From positions 186,001-250,000 of the forward strand of contig NZ_LIXI01000010.1 in the NCBI RefSeq assembly GCF_001905595.1: DNA of 64,000 nt, read 5' to 3'. Positions 16,475 to 24,595 of this stretch are shown piece after piece (within the stretch, counting starts at the first letter, position 1; every line of letters starts with the position of its first letter). The DNA comes from Streptomyces sp. CB00316 (GTDB taxonomy: Bacteria; Actinomycetota; Actinomycetes; Streptomycetales; Streptomycetaceae). Below the pieces are notes generated by a model. The model was not told the DNA's origin, searched no databases, and saw nothing but the letters and a program-made list of their open reading frames with translations. Made by a program: the position numbers and the translations under genes.

Positions 16475-16495
16475 CCCTTGGAATCGATCATCTAG
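16475..16495 (-). repeat. Right terminal inverted repeat of the element
   Basis: Exact reverse complement of the left repeat, ending in CTAG at 16492-16495. It lies directly behind the transposase stop (TGA 16471-16473). Confidence 0.9.
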
Positions 16496-16516
16496 AACGA
16501 TCCTTCCTCCGGCGCG

Positions 16517-16553
16517 CAGCCGCCGCGCCCGGTGGGGGAGGGCGCGGCGGCTG
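16517..16553 (-). terminator. Strong hairpin between the mobile element and the subtilase gene
   Basis: CAGCCGCCGCGCCC (16517-16530) pairs perfectly with its complement at 16540-16553 over a nine-base loop. It lies 57 bases past the subtilase stop and can act in both directions. Confidence 0.75.
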
Positions 16554-16610
16554 CTGTGCGCGAGTGGTGCCGGACGGGGGCGGTGGGGCGCCTCCGTCCG
16601 GCAGCGGGTC

Positions 16611-17816
16611 CTACTCGACGATCTTGAGGAGCTTGTTCGCCGTGCCCTCAGTCGCGTTGGAGATGGCGTCCGGGGTGGCTCCCTCGGTCAGCGCCGTGGC
16701 GACCGCCTCCGGGGAGGCGTCCGGGTTCCCCGCCAGGTAGACCGCGGCCGCGCCGACGACGTGCGGGGTGGCCATGGACGTACCGGAGATGGTGTTGGTG
16801 CCGGTGTCGCTGTCGTTCCAGGTCGACGTGATGTCCGAGCCCGGGGCGTAGATGTCCACGACGGGGCCGAAGTTGGAGAACGAGGACTGCTCGTCACCCT
16901 CCGTGGACGAGGCTACGGTGATCGCCTCGGGAACGCGGGAGGGCGAGCCCTGGCCGGCGTCGCTGGACTCGTTGCCGGCAGCCACACCGAAGGTGATACC
17001 GGCGGCGATGGCCTTCTGGACGGCCTCGTCGAGAGCCGGGTCGGCGCCGCCGCCGAGGCTCATGTTGGCGACGGACGGGCCGGACGCGTTGGCGGCGACC
17101 CAGTCGATGCCGGCGATGACCTGCTCGGTGGTACCCGAGCCGTTGTCGTCCAGGACACGGACGGCGACGATCTTCGCCTTCTTGGCGACGCCGTGCGCGG
17201 CCCCGGCGATGGTGCCCGCCACGTGGGTGCCGTGCCCGTTGCCGTCGTCGGCGTCGTCGTCGTTGTCCACGGCGTCGAAGCCCGAGGTGGCGCGGCCCTC
17301 GAAGTCCTCGTGGGTGACGCGGACACCGGTGTCGATGACGTACGCGGTGACACCCTCACCGGCGGTGTCGGGGTAGGTGTACGCGTTGTCGCCCGCGGTC
17401 TCGGTCTGATCGACGCGGTCCAGACCCCACGACGGGGGGTTCTCCTGGGTGGCGTTGATGCTGAACTTCTTATTCTGCACCACCTTGGCGACGGACGGGT
17501 CGGCGGCGAGGCGCTTGGCCTCGGTCTCCGAAAGCCCGCTGGCGGAGAAGCCGTTGATGCTGGAGGAGTAGTTCCGCTGGAGCTTGCCGCCGTACTCCTT
17601 GGCGAGCTTCGACTTGTCCGCCTTCTCGCCCAGCATGACGATGTAGCTGCCGGAGACGGCGCTCTCGGCGTCCGCGCCGTAGACCGTGCCCATGGGGGCC
17701 GGCGAGGCTCCGGCGAACGAGGTTCCGAACAGGGTGACTCCGGCTGCGGCTGCCACGGCAGTGATCGCGGCGGTCAGCTTGGTCCGGCGGGTGGTGGTGC
17801 GCTGGCGCTTGGCCAT
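16611..17816 (-). CDS. Secreted S8 family serine peptidase (subtilase)
   Basis: A 401-residue exported protease. After a Lys/Arg-rich signal peptide (cut near FAGASPA) comes an I9 inhibitor propeptide (SYIVMLGEKADKSKLAKEYGG ... NGFSASGLSETEA, residues 56-120), then the catalytic domain with the triad Asp162 (YVIDTGV), His195 (NGHGTHVAGT) and Ser347 (SGTSMATPHV), and oxyanion Asn282. The propeptide probably folds the enzyme and is removed outside the cell. ATG 17816 has GAGGAG nine bases upstream; the longer frame to 17912 is dismissed. Likely a broad-specificity nutrient protease. Confidence 0.95.
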   Translation of the reverse strand: MAKRQRTTTRRTKLTAAITAVAAAAGVTLFGTSFAGASPAPMGTVYGADAESAVSGSYIVMLGEKADKSKLAKEYGGKLQRNYSSSINGFSASGLSETEAKRLAADPSVAKVVQNKKFSINATQENPPSWGLDRVDQTETAGDNAYTYPDTAGEGVTAYVIDTGVRVTHEDFEGRATSGFDAVDNDDDADDGNGHGTHVAGTIAGAAHGVAKKAKIVAVRVLDDNGSGTTEQVIAGIDWVAANASGPSVANMSLGGGADPALDEAVQKAIAAGITFGVAAGNESSDAGQGSPSRVPEAITVASSTEGDEQSSFSNFGPVVDIYAPGSDITSTWNDSDTGTNTISGTSMATPHVVGAAAVYLAGNPDASPEAVATALTEGATPDAISNATEGTANKLLKIVE

Positions 17817-18352
17817 GAAGAGGGGTCTCCTCGTCAATCTCTGTGGGGGGATTGACCTCCGGCCGGAAGATCTCCGGGGGTTGGCTCGAAACCCTGACCG
17901 ATTGACGAGCACAGATCAAGACCCCCTTGCAGCTGTGACTTACTCAACAAGGTTTCGTAATAGGAAATCGGCCATGGCGGGTCACAACGGGCGGCGGTCG
18001 TCAACACGCAAGCGACAAAGCCGGATCGACGCCTCGCGAAGGCGCTCACTCACCGATGAATCACCAGCTCAGGGACGTGGCCGAGTCCGTTTCGCCACTG
18101 CGGACCGCACCCGCGCGGCCGGAAGGGACGTCGTGAGGCGCACACGGGTACGCGTGAAGACCTGTGAACGTGCGTGAAGAAGTACGCGAGAGGGGTGAAG
18201 TCCCCTGCCGGAGATGTGGAGCCACCCGGGGGATGCGTGCAGATGCAACGATCACCGGCATCGCACATACCGACGCCCCACCCCGCACCACCGTGTCGCA
18301 CGGCGGGCAGGACGGGGCGCACAACGTCCGGATATCAGTGCGGCCGATCCGC
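17817..18352. other. Intergenic region, no gene supported
   Basis: This 536-base stretch lies between the subtilase start and the glycosyltransferase stop. The part next to the subtilase (about 17900-17980) is locally richer in A/T and should hold its promoter. Open frames here have neither ribosome sites nor coding-type codon use. No hairpin is obvious after the glycosyltransferase gene. Confidence 0.6.
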
Positions 18353-19552
18353 TCAGAGCGACAGTTCGGCCTCGATCAGATCGGCCGCGCGGGGCGTGCC
18401 GCCCTCCTTCGCCATCCGCTCCCGCAGCCGGGCGGACCGCTCCGCCACCTCCGGGTCGTTGGTCAGGGCGAACACGGCTTCGCGCAGCGTCGCCGCGTCG
18501 GCCTCCGCCATCGGGACATGCCGGGCCACCCCGAGCGCCTGGAGCACGTCGGCGTTGCCGAACTGGTCGACGGCCTGCGGCACGGCCACCATCGGCGTCC
18601 CCGTGGCGAGCCCTTCCTGGCTGCCGCCCGCACCGGCGTGGGTGATGAACGCGTCGGCCTGCTTCAGCACCGCCAACTGCGGCACCCACGCGTGCACTTC
18701 CACATTCGCCGGTACGTCTCCGAGCTCGGCCGGGTCGACATGCGCGCCGATCTGGAGCACCACGTGCCAGTCGGGCAGGTCACCGAAGGCCGCGACGCAC
18801 TCCCGGTAGAAGGCGGGCTGCTTGGTGAACGAGGAGCCGAGCGAGACCAGGAGCACCTTCCCGGCCCCGGCCGGCCGCTCCCACTCCCCCTGGTCGGCCC
18901 GGTCGCCCTGGCAGGCGCCGACGAAGGTGTACATCGCGCGGTCCACCCGGTCCGCGTTGGGCTGGAGCGCCTCGGGGATCAGGACGAGGCCGCGGCGCGG
19001 ACGGGCCACGAAGTCGTCGCTGGAGACATGACCGAGGCCGTTGTCGGCGAGCCAGCCCTCGAAGCGGGCGTAGTACGCCTTGCCGCGCTCGGTCTGCTTC
19101 AGCTCGGCGGTCATGGGCTCGCCGACCTCCTCCTCGTACCCCTCCCAGGGCACCAGGTTGGGCCAGAGGGAGACGGCGGGGACGCCCCAGCGATGGGCGA
19201 GGACGCGGGCGGGGTAGGAGGTGATGTCGTGCAGGACGAGGTCGGGCTCGTCGCCCTCGAAGGCGGCGGTCAGCTGCGGGAGGGCCTGGACGGCGTCGGC
19301 GAGGAAGGGTTCGAGGTTGTCGATCAACTCGGTGCCCCAGGCCTCGGGGTCGTCGTCCGTCGGCAGGGTCGAGGTGTAGATCACCGGCTCGGCTCCGGTG
19401 GCCGCGACCTTGTCTGCGAACGAGGCGGGGATGGCGTAGCTGACACGGTGCCCACGGCTGACGAGCTCGCGGATCACTTCGAGGCTCGGGTTCACATGTC
19501 CGTGGGCGGCGATGGAGAACATGGCGATGTGGGCACGCGGGGATTCCGTCAT
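18353..19552 (-). CDS. MGT-family macrolide-type glycosyltransferase
   Basis: A 399-residue GT-B glycosyltransferase of the MGT/OleD group, which attach UDP-sugars to macrolides or flavonoids, often for self-protection. Visible are the acceptor-side histidine motif IAAHGHVNPSLEVIREL, the catalytic-type Asp in DLVLHDI, SLGSSFTKQP, and the donor-binding signature VEVHAWVPQLAVLKQADAFITHAGAGG ending PQAVDQFGNA (split here across positions of the C-terminal half). ATG 19552; GGGAGG is very near, so the start may be leaderless or weakly served. A palindromic operator lies directly upstream. Confidence 0.9.
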   Translation of the reverse strand: MTESPRAHIAMFSIAAHGHVNPSLEVIRELVSRGHRVSYAIPASFADKVAATGAEPVIYTSTLPTDDDPEAWGTELIDNLEPFLADAVQALPQLTAAFEGDEPDLVLHDITSYPARVLAHRWGVPAVSLWPNLVPWEGYEEEVGEPMTAELKQTERGKAYYARFEGWLADNGLGHVSSDDFVARPRRGLVLIPEALQPNADRVDRAMYTFVGACQGDRADQGEWERPAGAGKVLLVSLGSSFTKQPAFYRECVAAFGDLPDWHVVLQIGAHVDPAELGDVPANVEVHAWVPQLAVLKQADAFITHAGAGGSQEGLATGTPMVAVPQAVDQFGNADVLQALGVARHVPMAEADAATLREAVFALTNDPEVAERSARLRERMAKEGGTPRAADLIEAELSL

Positions 19553-19566
19553 GCCTCCCACCATAA

Positions 19567-19585
19567 ACGAGACGATACGTCTCGT
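19567..19585 (-). promoter_or_regulatory. Perfect palindromic operator before the glycosyltransferase gene
   Basis: ACGAGACG-ATA-CGTCTCGT is an 8-bp perfect inverted repeat around a 3-base centre, ending 14 bases before the start codon. On the minus strand a TATCGT -10-like hexamer lies inside it. The geometry suits a TetR-type dimer. No TetR gene is adjacent. Confidence 0.65.
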
Positions 19586-19607
19586 CTGAATATTTCCGAT
19601 GTCCTCC

Positions 19608-20225
19608 TCAGCGCTGGTAGCGGGCCAGGACCCGGTTGCCGTCGACGACCAGCCGTTTCCGCAGCTCACCGGCGCCGATCGCGCCGCTGTAGTACTCCTG
19701 GAGCGCGGGGGTCGCCACCTTGTCCTTCCACTCGGGGTAGCCCCGTACGGTCTGCGCGGGCGCCGGGCACAGATGCCCGGCGAGCGCGCTCCCGGTGGCC
19801 CAACCGTTCTCTTCGGTGTGCAGGGAGGGGTGGGCGAGGGCGGTCGTGCCGGTGGGGAGCATCCAGTCGCCCCGGGCCAGGCGCACCATGTTCGGCGGCC
19901 GCAGCAGGAAGTCGATGAAGGCGACGGCCTCCTCCTTGTGCGGGCTGTCCTCGGCGACGGAGAGAGTCTGCGGGCTCACACCTTGAGCCAGTCCCCCGCT
20001 GCCCGCCGGGCGGGCAGGACCGTCCACGCGAAGCCTTCGGGGGCCTGCTCGACGACCTGCTGGCGGTAGGCGAAGCCGAGCGGGAGCATGGCGTACCGGC
20101 CGCCGAAGAAGCCGGACAGGGCGTCCGATCCGCCCATGCCCAGCGCCGTACGGGCCGCGCTGCGGTCGGTGTTGACCTGGTCGTGGATAATGCCGGTCAC
20201 CACCCGGTCGCGGGCGCGCTTTATC
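19608..20225 (-). pseudogene. Truncated, frameshifted ABC sugar-binding protein gene
   Basis: The minus strand encodes only the C-terminal third of an extracellular solute-binding protein. An upstream piece (ALGMGGSDALSGFFGGRYAM, LGFAYRQQVVEQAPEGFAWT) ends in a premature stop near 19976. The downstream piece continues one frame over from GLAQGVSPQTLSVAEDSPHK to the natural end VLARYQR at 19608. A single-base shift near 20000-20015 explains this. The N-terminal two thirds and the signal peptide are missing beyond about 20225. No permease or ATPase genes remain nearby. Confidence 0.8.
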
Positions 20226-20314
20226 CCGTCCTGGCTGTTCTGGCGGCCCCGGTGCTCGTGCTGACGGGCCGTCGGTTCGTCAAGGTGGCCTGCGCGGATG
20301 CGAAAATCGCACCC

Positions 20315-21181
20315 ATGGACGAGATGCGTGCGCGTGAGGTGCTGACGGCCGCCGGTTTTTCGGGCGCGGCGGAGCTGCTGGCGCTGGGCGAGAACGCGGT
20401 CTTCGCGGCCGACGGTCTGGTGGTGAAGGTCGGACGGGACGCCACCGGCCACCCGGAGTTGGCGGCCAGGGCCGAGCGGGAGGTGGCCGTCGCTGAGTGG
20501 CTCGCCGCGTCGGGCGTTCCGGCCGTGCGGGCCGCCGAGCACCGGGTACGTCTGGTGGAGGGCCACCCGGTGACGCTGTGGCACCGCCTGCCCGACCCCG
20601 TACGCCCCGCTGAGCCGCGCGACCTGGCGCCTCTGCTCTCCCGGGTGCACGCGCTCCCGGCCCCGGCGGACTTCACGCTTCCGCGCCGTGAGCTGCTCGG
20701 CGGGGTGGAGCGCTGGCTGACCCTGGCGGGCGACACGATCGACCCGGCCGACGCCGACTACCTCCGCGCCCGCCGCGACGGCTTCGCGGCCGCGGCCGCC
20801 GCCCTCACCCCGCACCTGTCCCCGGGCCCGATCCACGGCGACGCGCTCCCCCGCAACGTCCATGTCGGCCCCGAGGGCCCGGTCCTGGTCGACCTGGAGA
20901 CCTTCGCCACGGACCTGCGGGAACACGACCTGGTCGTCCTCGCCCTCTCCCGCGACCGCTACGGGCTCGCCCCCGCGGCCTACGACGCGTTCACGACCGC
21001 GTACGGCTGGGACGTGCGGGAGTGGGAGGGCTGCGCGGTCCTGCGCGGCGCCCGCGAGACGGCCAGCTGCGCCTGGGTCGCCCAGCACGCCCCCGCCAAC
21101 CCGAAGGCGCTCACCGAATTCCGCCGCAGGGTGGCATCGCTACGCGAGGGGGACGCGGAGGTTCGCTGGTACCCCTTCTGA
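20315..21181 (+). CDS. Aminoglycoside phosphotransferase (APH)-fold kinase
   Basis: A 288-residue protein-kinase-like phosphotransferase. Visible are the N-lobe lysine in GLVVKVGRD, the catalytic loop IHGDALPRN (His174, Asp176, Asn181) and the metal-binding DLE (Asp193) replacing the usual DFG/DxD, followed by EHDLVVLALSRDRYG. The substrate is unknown; such enzymes act on antibiotics, choline or sugars. ATG 20315 has no ribosome site and is preceded three bases earlier by the small palindrome TGCGA-AAA-TCGCA (20299-20311), so a leaderless transcript is plausible. Confidence 0.8.
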   Translation: MDEMRAREVLTAAGFSGAAELLALGENAVFAADGLVVKVGRDATGHPELAARAEREVAVAEWLAASGVPAVRAAEHRVRLVEGHPVTLWHRLPDPVRPAEPRDLAPLLSRVHALPAPADFTLPRRELLGGVERWLTLAGDTIDPADADYLRARRDGFAAAAAALTPHLSPGPIHGDALPRNVHVGPEGPVLVDLETFATDLREHDLVVLALSRDRYGLAPAAYDAFTTAYGWDVREWEGCAVLRGARETASCAWVAQHAPANPKALTEFRRRVASLREGDAEVRWYPF

Positions 21182-21278
21182 ACGGGCGCGGGGGTGCAGT
21201 TCCGGTGCCCGATGATCTGTACGTACGATGCGCCCTGGCCGTGAGGTCGAACAGGTGAGATTGCAAAGGGGGTTGGTT

Positions 21279-21686
21279 ATGGGAACCGGAGAAGGCGGCG
21301 AGCAGAAGCTCGCAACCTCGGCGAGCGACAAGAAGCGCGCGACGAAGTACATAAGAGAGCACCTGATGCCCGATACCCAGGCCGCCGGCCGCATAGCTGT
21401 CGGCGGTGGCTCGGTGCGGACTCCGTTCCTCGCCGCGTCGGCGACTCCCCCGAGCCCTCTGGTGAAGCAGGACACCGGACTGAAAGGGCTCCCCGTCTGG
21501 GCCTCGGCCCAGGGCGTCTCCGACGCGCTGGGCGCCTGGCAGGCGCAGGTGAACCGGCTGATGGGACGGTTGCAGCAAGAGCTGAACGGACTGGAGGGCG
21601 CGAAGACCATCTTCCAGAACCAGGACCTCGCCACCGGCGCTCAGGTCAACTCCATAAGGCTCCCCAGCAGCCTCGACGAGATGTGA
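21279..21686 (+). CDS. Hypothetical helical protein paired with a WXG-like protein
   Basis: A 135-residue protein starting ATG 21279 after an AAAGGGGG ribosome site. The first 70 residues are polar and disordered-looking; the second half (GLPVWASAQGVSDALGAWQAQVNRLMGRLQQELNG split over residues 80-115) is amphipathic and helical, similar in character to ESX/type VII accessory proteins. It overlaps or abuts the next gene (stop 21684-21686), suggesting a small secretion operon running to 24583. I do not recognise a named family. Confidence 0.65.
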   Translation: MGTGEGGEQKLATSASDKKRATKYIREHLMPDTQAAGRIAVGGGSVRTPFLAASATPPSPLVKQDTGLKGLPVWASAQGVSDALGAWQAQVNRLMGRLQQELNGLEGAKTIFQNQDLATGAQVNSIRLPSSLDEM

Positions 21687-21697
21687 CGGGCACCGCC

Positions 21698-23008
21698 ATG
21701 ACGCTGAATTATCAGGACGTGGTGACGGCTGATCTGTCTTCCTTCACGGACGTGGCTGCGGCGTGGGAGAAGATGGGCGAGCGCTTCGGTGAGTTGAAGA
21801 CCAATTACGCGCAGAACGTGCAAGGCGTGCTGGCCAACGGGAGCTGGCAGGGCCAGGCATTCGGTGCCCAGCAGAACAGTGCTGCGGCCATCGCTTTCGA
21901 GTTCCAAGCTGCGAAGACCGAGGCGCTGGCCATCGCCAGCCTCCTCACGGATGCGCAGACCGAGCTGACCCGTCTGCAGAAAGCGGTCAAGAATCTGGTC
22001 GCCGACGCCGAGAAGAAGGAATACAAGGTCGACAGCTTCGGCAAGGCGACTTACGTCGGGTACGACAACCTCTCCCCGCAGGAGCGGTACGTCTTCCAGC
22101 ACGACCCCGACCACACCCGTCTGCTGGCCGACGCCCGGGAGAAGGCGCAGGGCTGGACCGATCAGATAGCCAAGGCGGTCAAGGCCGTCGACGACGCCGA
22201 CCAGAGCGTGAAGCGGGCGCTGTCCCGCGCTACGAGCGATGCCTCGATCGACGGTATCGGCATCGGCGGGTTCAACACCCAGGCCGAGGGCGATCTCGCG
22301 AAGGCCGGTAAGCCGGACCCCAAGCCCGGCAAGAAGGACGGATGGGTCGCCGAGACCGACTCCGAGGCCTCGGGACCAGCAGTCGGGACGGACGCCAGCG
22401 GTCCGAACATCGGGAAGGGGAAGCTGGCCGAAGCCGAGGCACACGCCGACCTCGGCCGCGCCAAAGCGGAGGGCACGCTCACCAACGCTCCGATGGAGCT
22501 GGCCGGTGAAGCCGAAGCCTATGCGGGCGCCAAGGCATCGGCGGCCGCCGGCGTCACGAACGAGGGCGCTCAGGCCGAGGCCAAAGCCTTCGCGGGCGGC
22601 GAGGCTTCGGCCAGCGGCACCGCCGACGCTGGCCCCGTCGGCGTGTACGGCCGGGCTGAGGCCATGGCGGGGGTGGAGGCCGGGGTCAACGCGCAAGCAG
22701 GTGTGGACGGCGTAGCTCTGGGCGCCGAGGCATTCGCCGGCGCCAAGGCCGCCGTCGGTGCGGGCGCGGACACCGGTGGAATCGGCGTGGGTGTCACAGC
22801 CGAGGGCTGGGCCGGTCCTGGCGCCGAGGCGAGTCTCAACGCCAGCAAGGATGCCAACGACGTTTGGCACTTCGGCCCGAAGGTGGGCATTTCCCCGGGC
22901 CTCGGTGGCGCCGTGGGGTTCGAGTTCACCGTCGACCCGGGGAAGGTCGTCAATACCGTGGGCGACGCGGCGAGCTGGGTAGGAGACGGGCTCGGCAGCC
23001 TGTTCTGA
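21698..23008 (+). CDS. Large WXG/LXG-like protein with Ala/Gly-rich repeat region, putative type VII substrate
   Basis: A 436-residue protein. Residues 1-110 look like a long ESX helical hairpin with the turn LANGSWQGQAFGAQQNS (W-x-G). Residues 110-180 are a coiled, charged stretch, and after a Lys/Pro linker residues 240-400 are a repetitive Ala/Glu/Gly region with units such as EAEAYAGAKASAAAG and AEAFAGAKAAVGAG. The end (GISPGLGGAVGFEF ... VGDAASWVGDGLGSLF) may insert in or contact membrane. No signal peptide. GTG 21683 is an alternative start overlapping the upstream stop. Secretion by a type VII system is inferred; no secretion machinery is in the window. Confidence 0.7.
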   Translation: MTLNYQDVVTADLSSFTDVAAAWEKMGERFGELKTNYAQNVQGVLANGSWQGQAFGAQQNSAAAIAFEFQAAKTEALAIASLLTDAQTELTRLQKAVKNLVADAEKKEYKVDSFGKATYVGYDNLSPQERYVFQHDPDHTRLLADAREKAQGWTDQIAKAVKAVDDADQSVKRALSRATSDASIDGIGIGGFNTQAEGDLAKAGKPDPKPGKKDGWVAETDSEASGPAVGTDASGPNIGKGKLAEAEAHADLGRAKAEGTLTNAPMELAGEAEAYAGAKASAAAGVTNEGAQAEAKAFAGGEASASGTADAGPVGVYGRAEAMAGVEAGVNAQAGVDGVALGAEAFAGAKAAVGAGADTGGIGVGVTAEGWAGPGAEASLNASKDANDVWHFGPKVGISPGLGGAVGFEFTVDPGKVVNTVGDAASWVGDGLGSLF

Positions 23009-23066
23009 CGCACGCCACAGCGGACCCGCTGCCCTGAGCACACCAATACCGTAAGGAGAGACCGGA

Positions 23067-23564
23067 ATGACCACCACTCTGCCTGTACCGATCGCGTTCG
23101 AACTACCGGACGGCTGGCGCGCCACGCCGCCGGACGGGGTAGGCGCGACAGGCGCGGCGTTCGTCGCCCTGCACCCGCATCCGGATGCGGGATTCACCGC
23201 CAACATCACGATCGACGGCGAGTTCCGCCTGGACGCGGCAACGCTCCCCGAGATCGCCGACGAATCGGTGGAGAACCTGCGCAGGTCCGCCGCCTCGGTC
23301 GACATCGCCGAACGCCGGAAGGTCGGTTCCGAGGACGCCCCTGGCCTCACCCAGACCCTTGCCGTCTCAGTTGTCGCCGGGGGTACGCTCCGCAACCTCG
23401 TCCAGTCACAGGTCTACCTGGCCATGCTGGACGTCACCGATCCGAGCAAGCGGGCGGTGATCCGTCTGATCCTGACGGTGACCTCGGCCCAGCACAGCGC
23501 CGTCATCGAGGACTTCCGGGACTTCGTGCGCACAGTCCGCCCGGACACCGATATGACGTCGTAG
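23067..23564 (+). CDS. Hypothetical protein, Mog1/PsbP-like fold possible
   Basis: A 165-residue soluble protein with a strong TAAGGAGAG ribosome site. Its pattern, an opening beta strand PIAFELPDGWRATPP, later HPHPDAGFTANITIDG, then alternating strands and a final helix EDFRDFVRTVRP, resembles DUF1795/LpqN-like proteins that often accompany type VII secretion loci. No signal peptide or lipobox. It is part of the same run as the WXG-like gene 58 bases upstream. The family assignment is tentative. Confidence 0.7.
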   Translation: MTTTLPVPIAFELPDGWRATPPDGVGATGAAFVALHPHPDAGFTANITIDGEFRLDAATLPEIADESVENLRRSAASVDIAERRKVGSEDAPGLTQTLAVSVVAGGTLRNLVQSQVYLAMLDVTDPSKRAVIRLILTVTSAQHSAVIEDFRDFVRTVRPDTDMTS

Positions 23565-23623
23565 GGCCTCCGCCAGAATGACCTTTCTTGCACCGGCAAT
23601 CCAACCCCTCATAGGTTGAGCTC

Positions 23624-24136
23624 ATGGGATTCTTCGACAGGCTGACCGGAACCAGACACCCCGAGGCCGGGGTGGCGCCGCGACCGGCCGAGGAGTTGCG
23701 GACAGCCCTACTCGGTCTCAACCGGCCGGATGCCCCCTACATCATCAGTGACGGCGCGGCGTACGGCGCCGATCTGGTGGCTGAGTGGCGAATCGCCGAG
23801 CCCGCCTGGCAGACGTTCTTCATCGAATCCCAGCTGACGCACGCCACCCGGATCCGGATGCGTCTGGCCGAGGACGTCCCCGAGGTGCGTGCCGTCGAGG
23901 AGAGTTGGGAAGTCACCCGCGTCGGGAATCCTCCGCGGCTCCGGATTTCGGCGGAGTACGGGCGCGGCGGGGGCAGGACTGTCTCGCGACGGTACACGCT
24001 CCAGCGAGGGGAGAACGGCCGCGTCGAAGCGGCCGAGTCATTCAGCTTCGACAGCGCGCAACTGACGGGCCCTCTGCGGAACACCACCCTGAAGTCGGGC
24101 TGGACCTGGCGTGGAGTGATCTTCGGCAGGCTCTGA
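23624..24136 (+). CDS. Hypothetical conserved protein of the WXG-like locus
   Basis: A 170-residue protein beginning MGFFDRLTGTRHPEAGVAP, then a mixed alpha/beta body with AEWRIAEPAWQTFFIES, RIRMRLAEDVPEVRAVEESW and a C-terminal TTLKSGWTWRGVIFGRL. No membrane segment. Small cytoplasmic proteins with an MGFFDR/MGLFDK start and a W-R-G-V-(I/L)-x-x-x-L end recur near membrane or secretion loci in Streptomyces, but I know no function. It is co-directional with its neighbours. Confidence 0.7.
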   Translation: MGFFDRLTGTRHPEAGVAPRPAEELRTALLGLNRPDAPYIISDGAAYGADLVAEWRIAEPAWQTFFIESQLTHATRIRMRLAEDVPEVRAVEESWEVTRVGNPPRLRISAEYGRGGGRTVSRRYTLQRGENGRVEAAESFSFDSAQLTGPLRNTTLKSGWTWRGVIFGRL

Positions 24137-24229
24137 GTGGCCCGTCGGCCCCTCCGGCGACACACCGGCGGCACGGTGCCGCGTATGCTTCCGCCGACTC
24201 TCTCCCATCACTCGAAATGGAGCCTCCCC

Positions 24230-24583
24230 ATGCCCATAGCCCGTTTGACCGCGGTGACATGGAGCCTCTCGGCCGTGGCCGTCGGCGCGCTGCTCGTCGG
24301 CTGTTCGGGGTCGGTCAGCGTCGGAGACTCGGAGCCGAAGCTGTCTTCGGACAAGCTCGCCACGACAGTCTCCGAAAAGCTCGCGGCCACCATGAACCAG
24401 CCGAAGCCGGCCATCACCTGTCCCGAAGACCTTGCCGGAAAGGTGGGCACCACCACCCGCTGCACGCTCACGGCGAAGGACGGCAGCACGCTGGGGGTGT
24501 CGGTCAAGGTCACCTCGGTCGAAGGAGAGCAGATCAACTTCGACATCAAGGCCGACGACACGGCGTCCCCGGCCCCGAACTGA
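24230..24583 (+). CDS. DUF4333 lipoprotein
   Basis: A 117-residue exported lipoprotein: a short signal peptide with lipobox LLVGC (Cys25), then a small domain with SDKLATTVSEKLAA, ITCPEDLAGKVGTTTRCTL and VKVTSVEGEQINFDI. The Cys pair in CP...RC and the G-x-x-T-x-C pattern are the DUF4333 signature. ATG 24230 follows GGAG. Related domains are frequent on mycobacterial and Streptomyces surface proteins. It ends 12 bases before the end of the convergent exonuclease gene. Confidence 0.85.
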   Translation: MPIARLTAVTWSLSAVAVGALLVGCSGSVSVGDSEPKLSSDKLATTVSEKLAATMNQPKPAITCPEDLAGKVGTTTRCTLTAKDGSTLGVSVKVTSVEGEQINFDIKADDTASPAPN

Positions 24584-24595
24584 CACGCCGTCCGG

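Larger units (their letters stand above)
13466..16495. mobile_element. IS982-family-derived element carrying three passenger genes
   Basis: About 3.03 kb bounded by perfect 21-bp inverted repeats whose outer four bases are CTAG. The right repeat begins one base after the transposase stop, as expected for an IS982-type insertion sequence. The left repeat, however, lies 2.2 kb from the transposase start, and the space holds an AlkC-like gene, an ABM-like gene and a CGNR regulator. No second left end is visible near 15.65 kb. CTAG is self-complementary, so it may be a 4-bp target duplication or part of the repeat. The transposase is broken, so movement would need help in trans. Confidence 0.7.
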
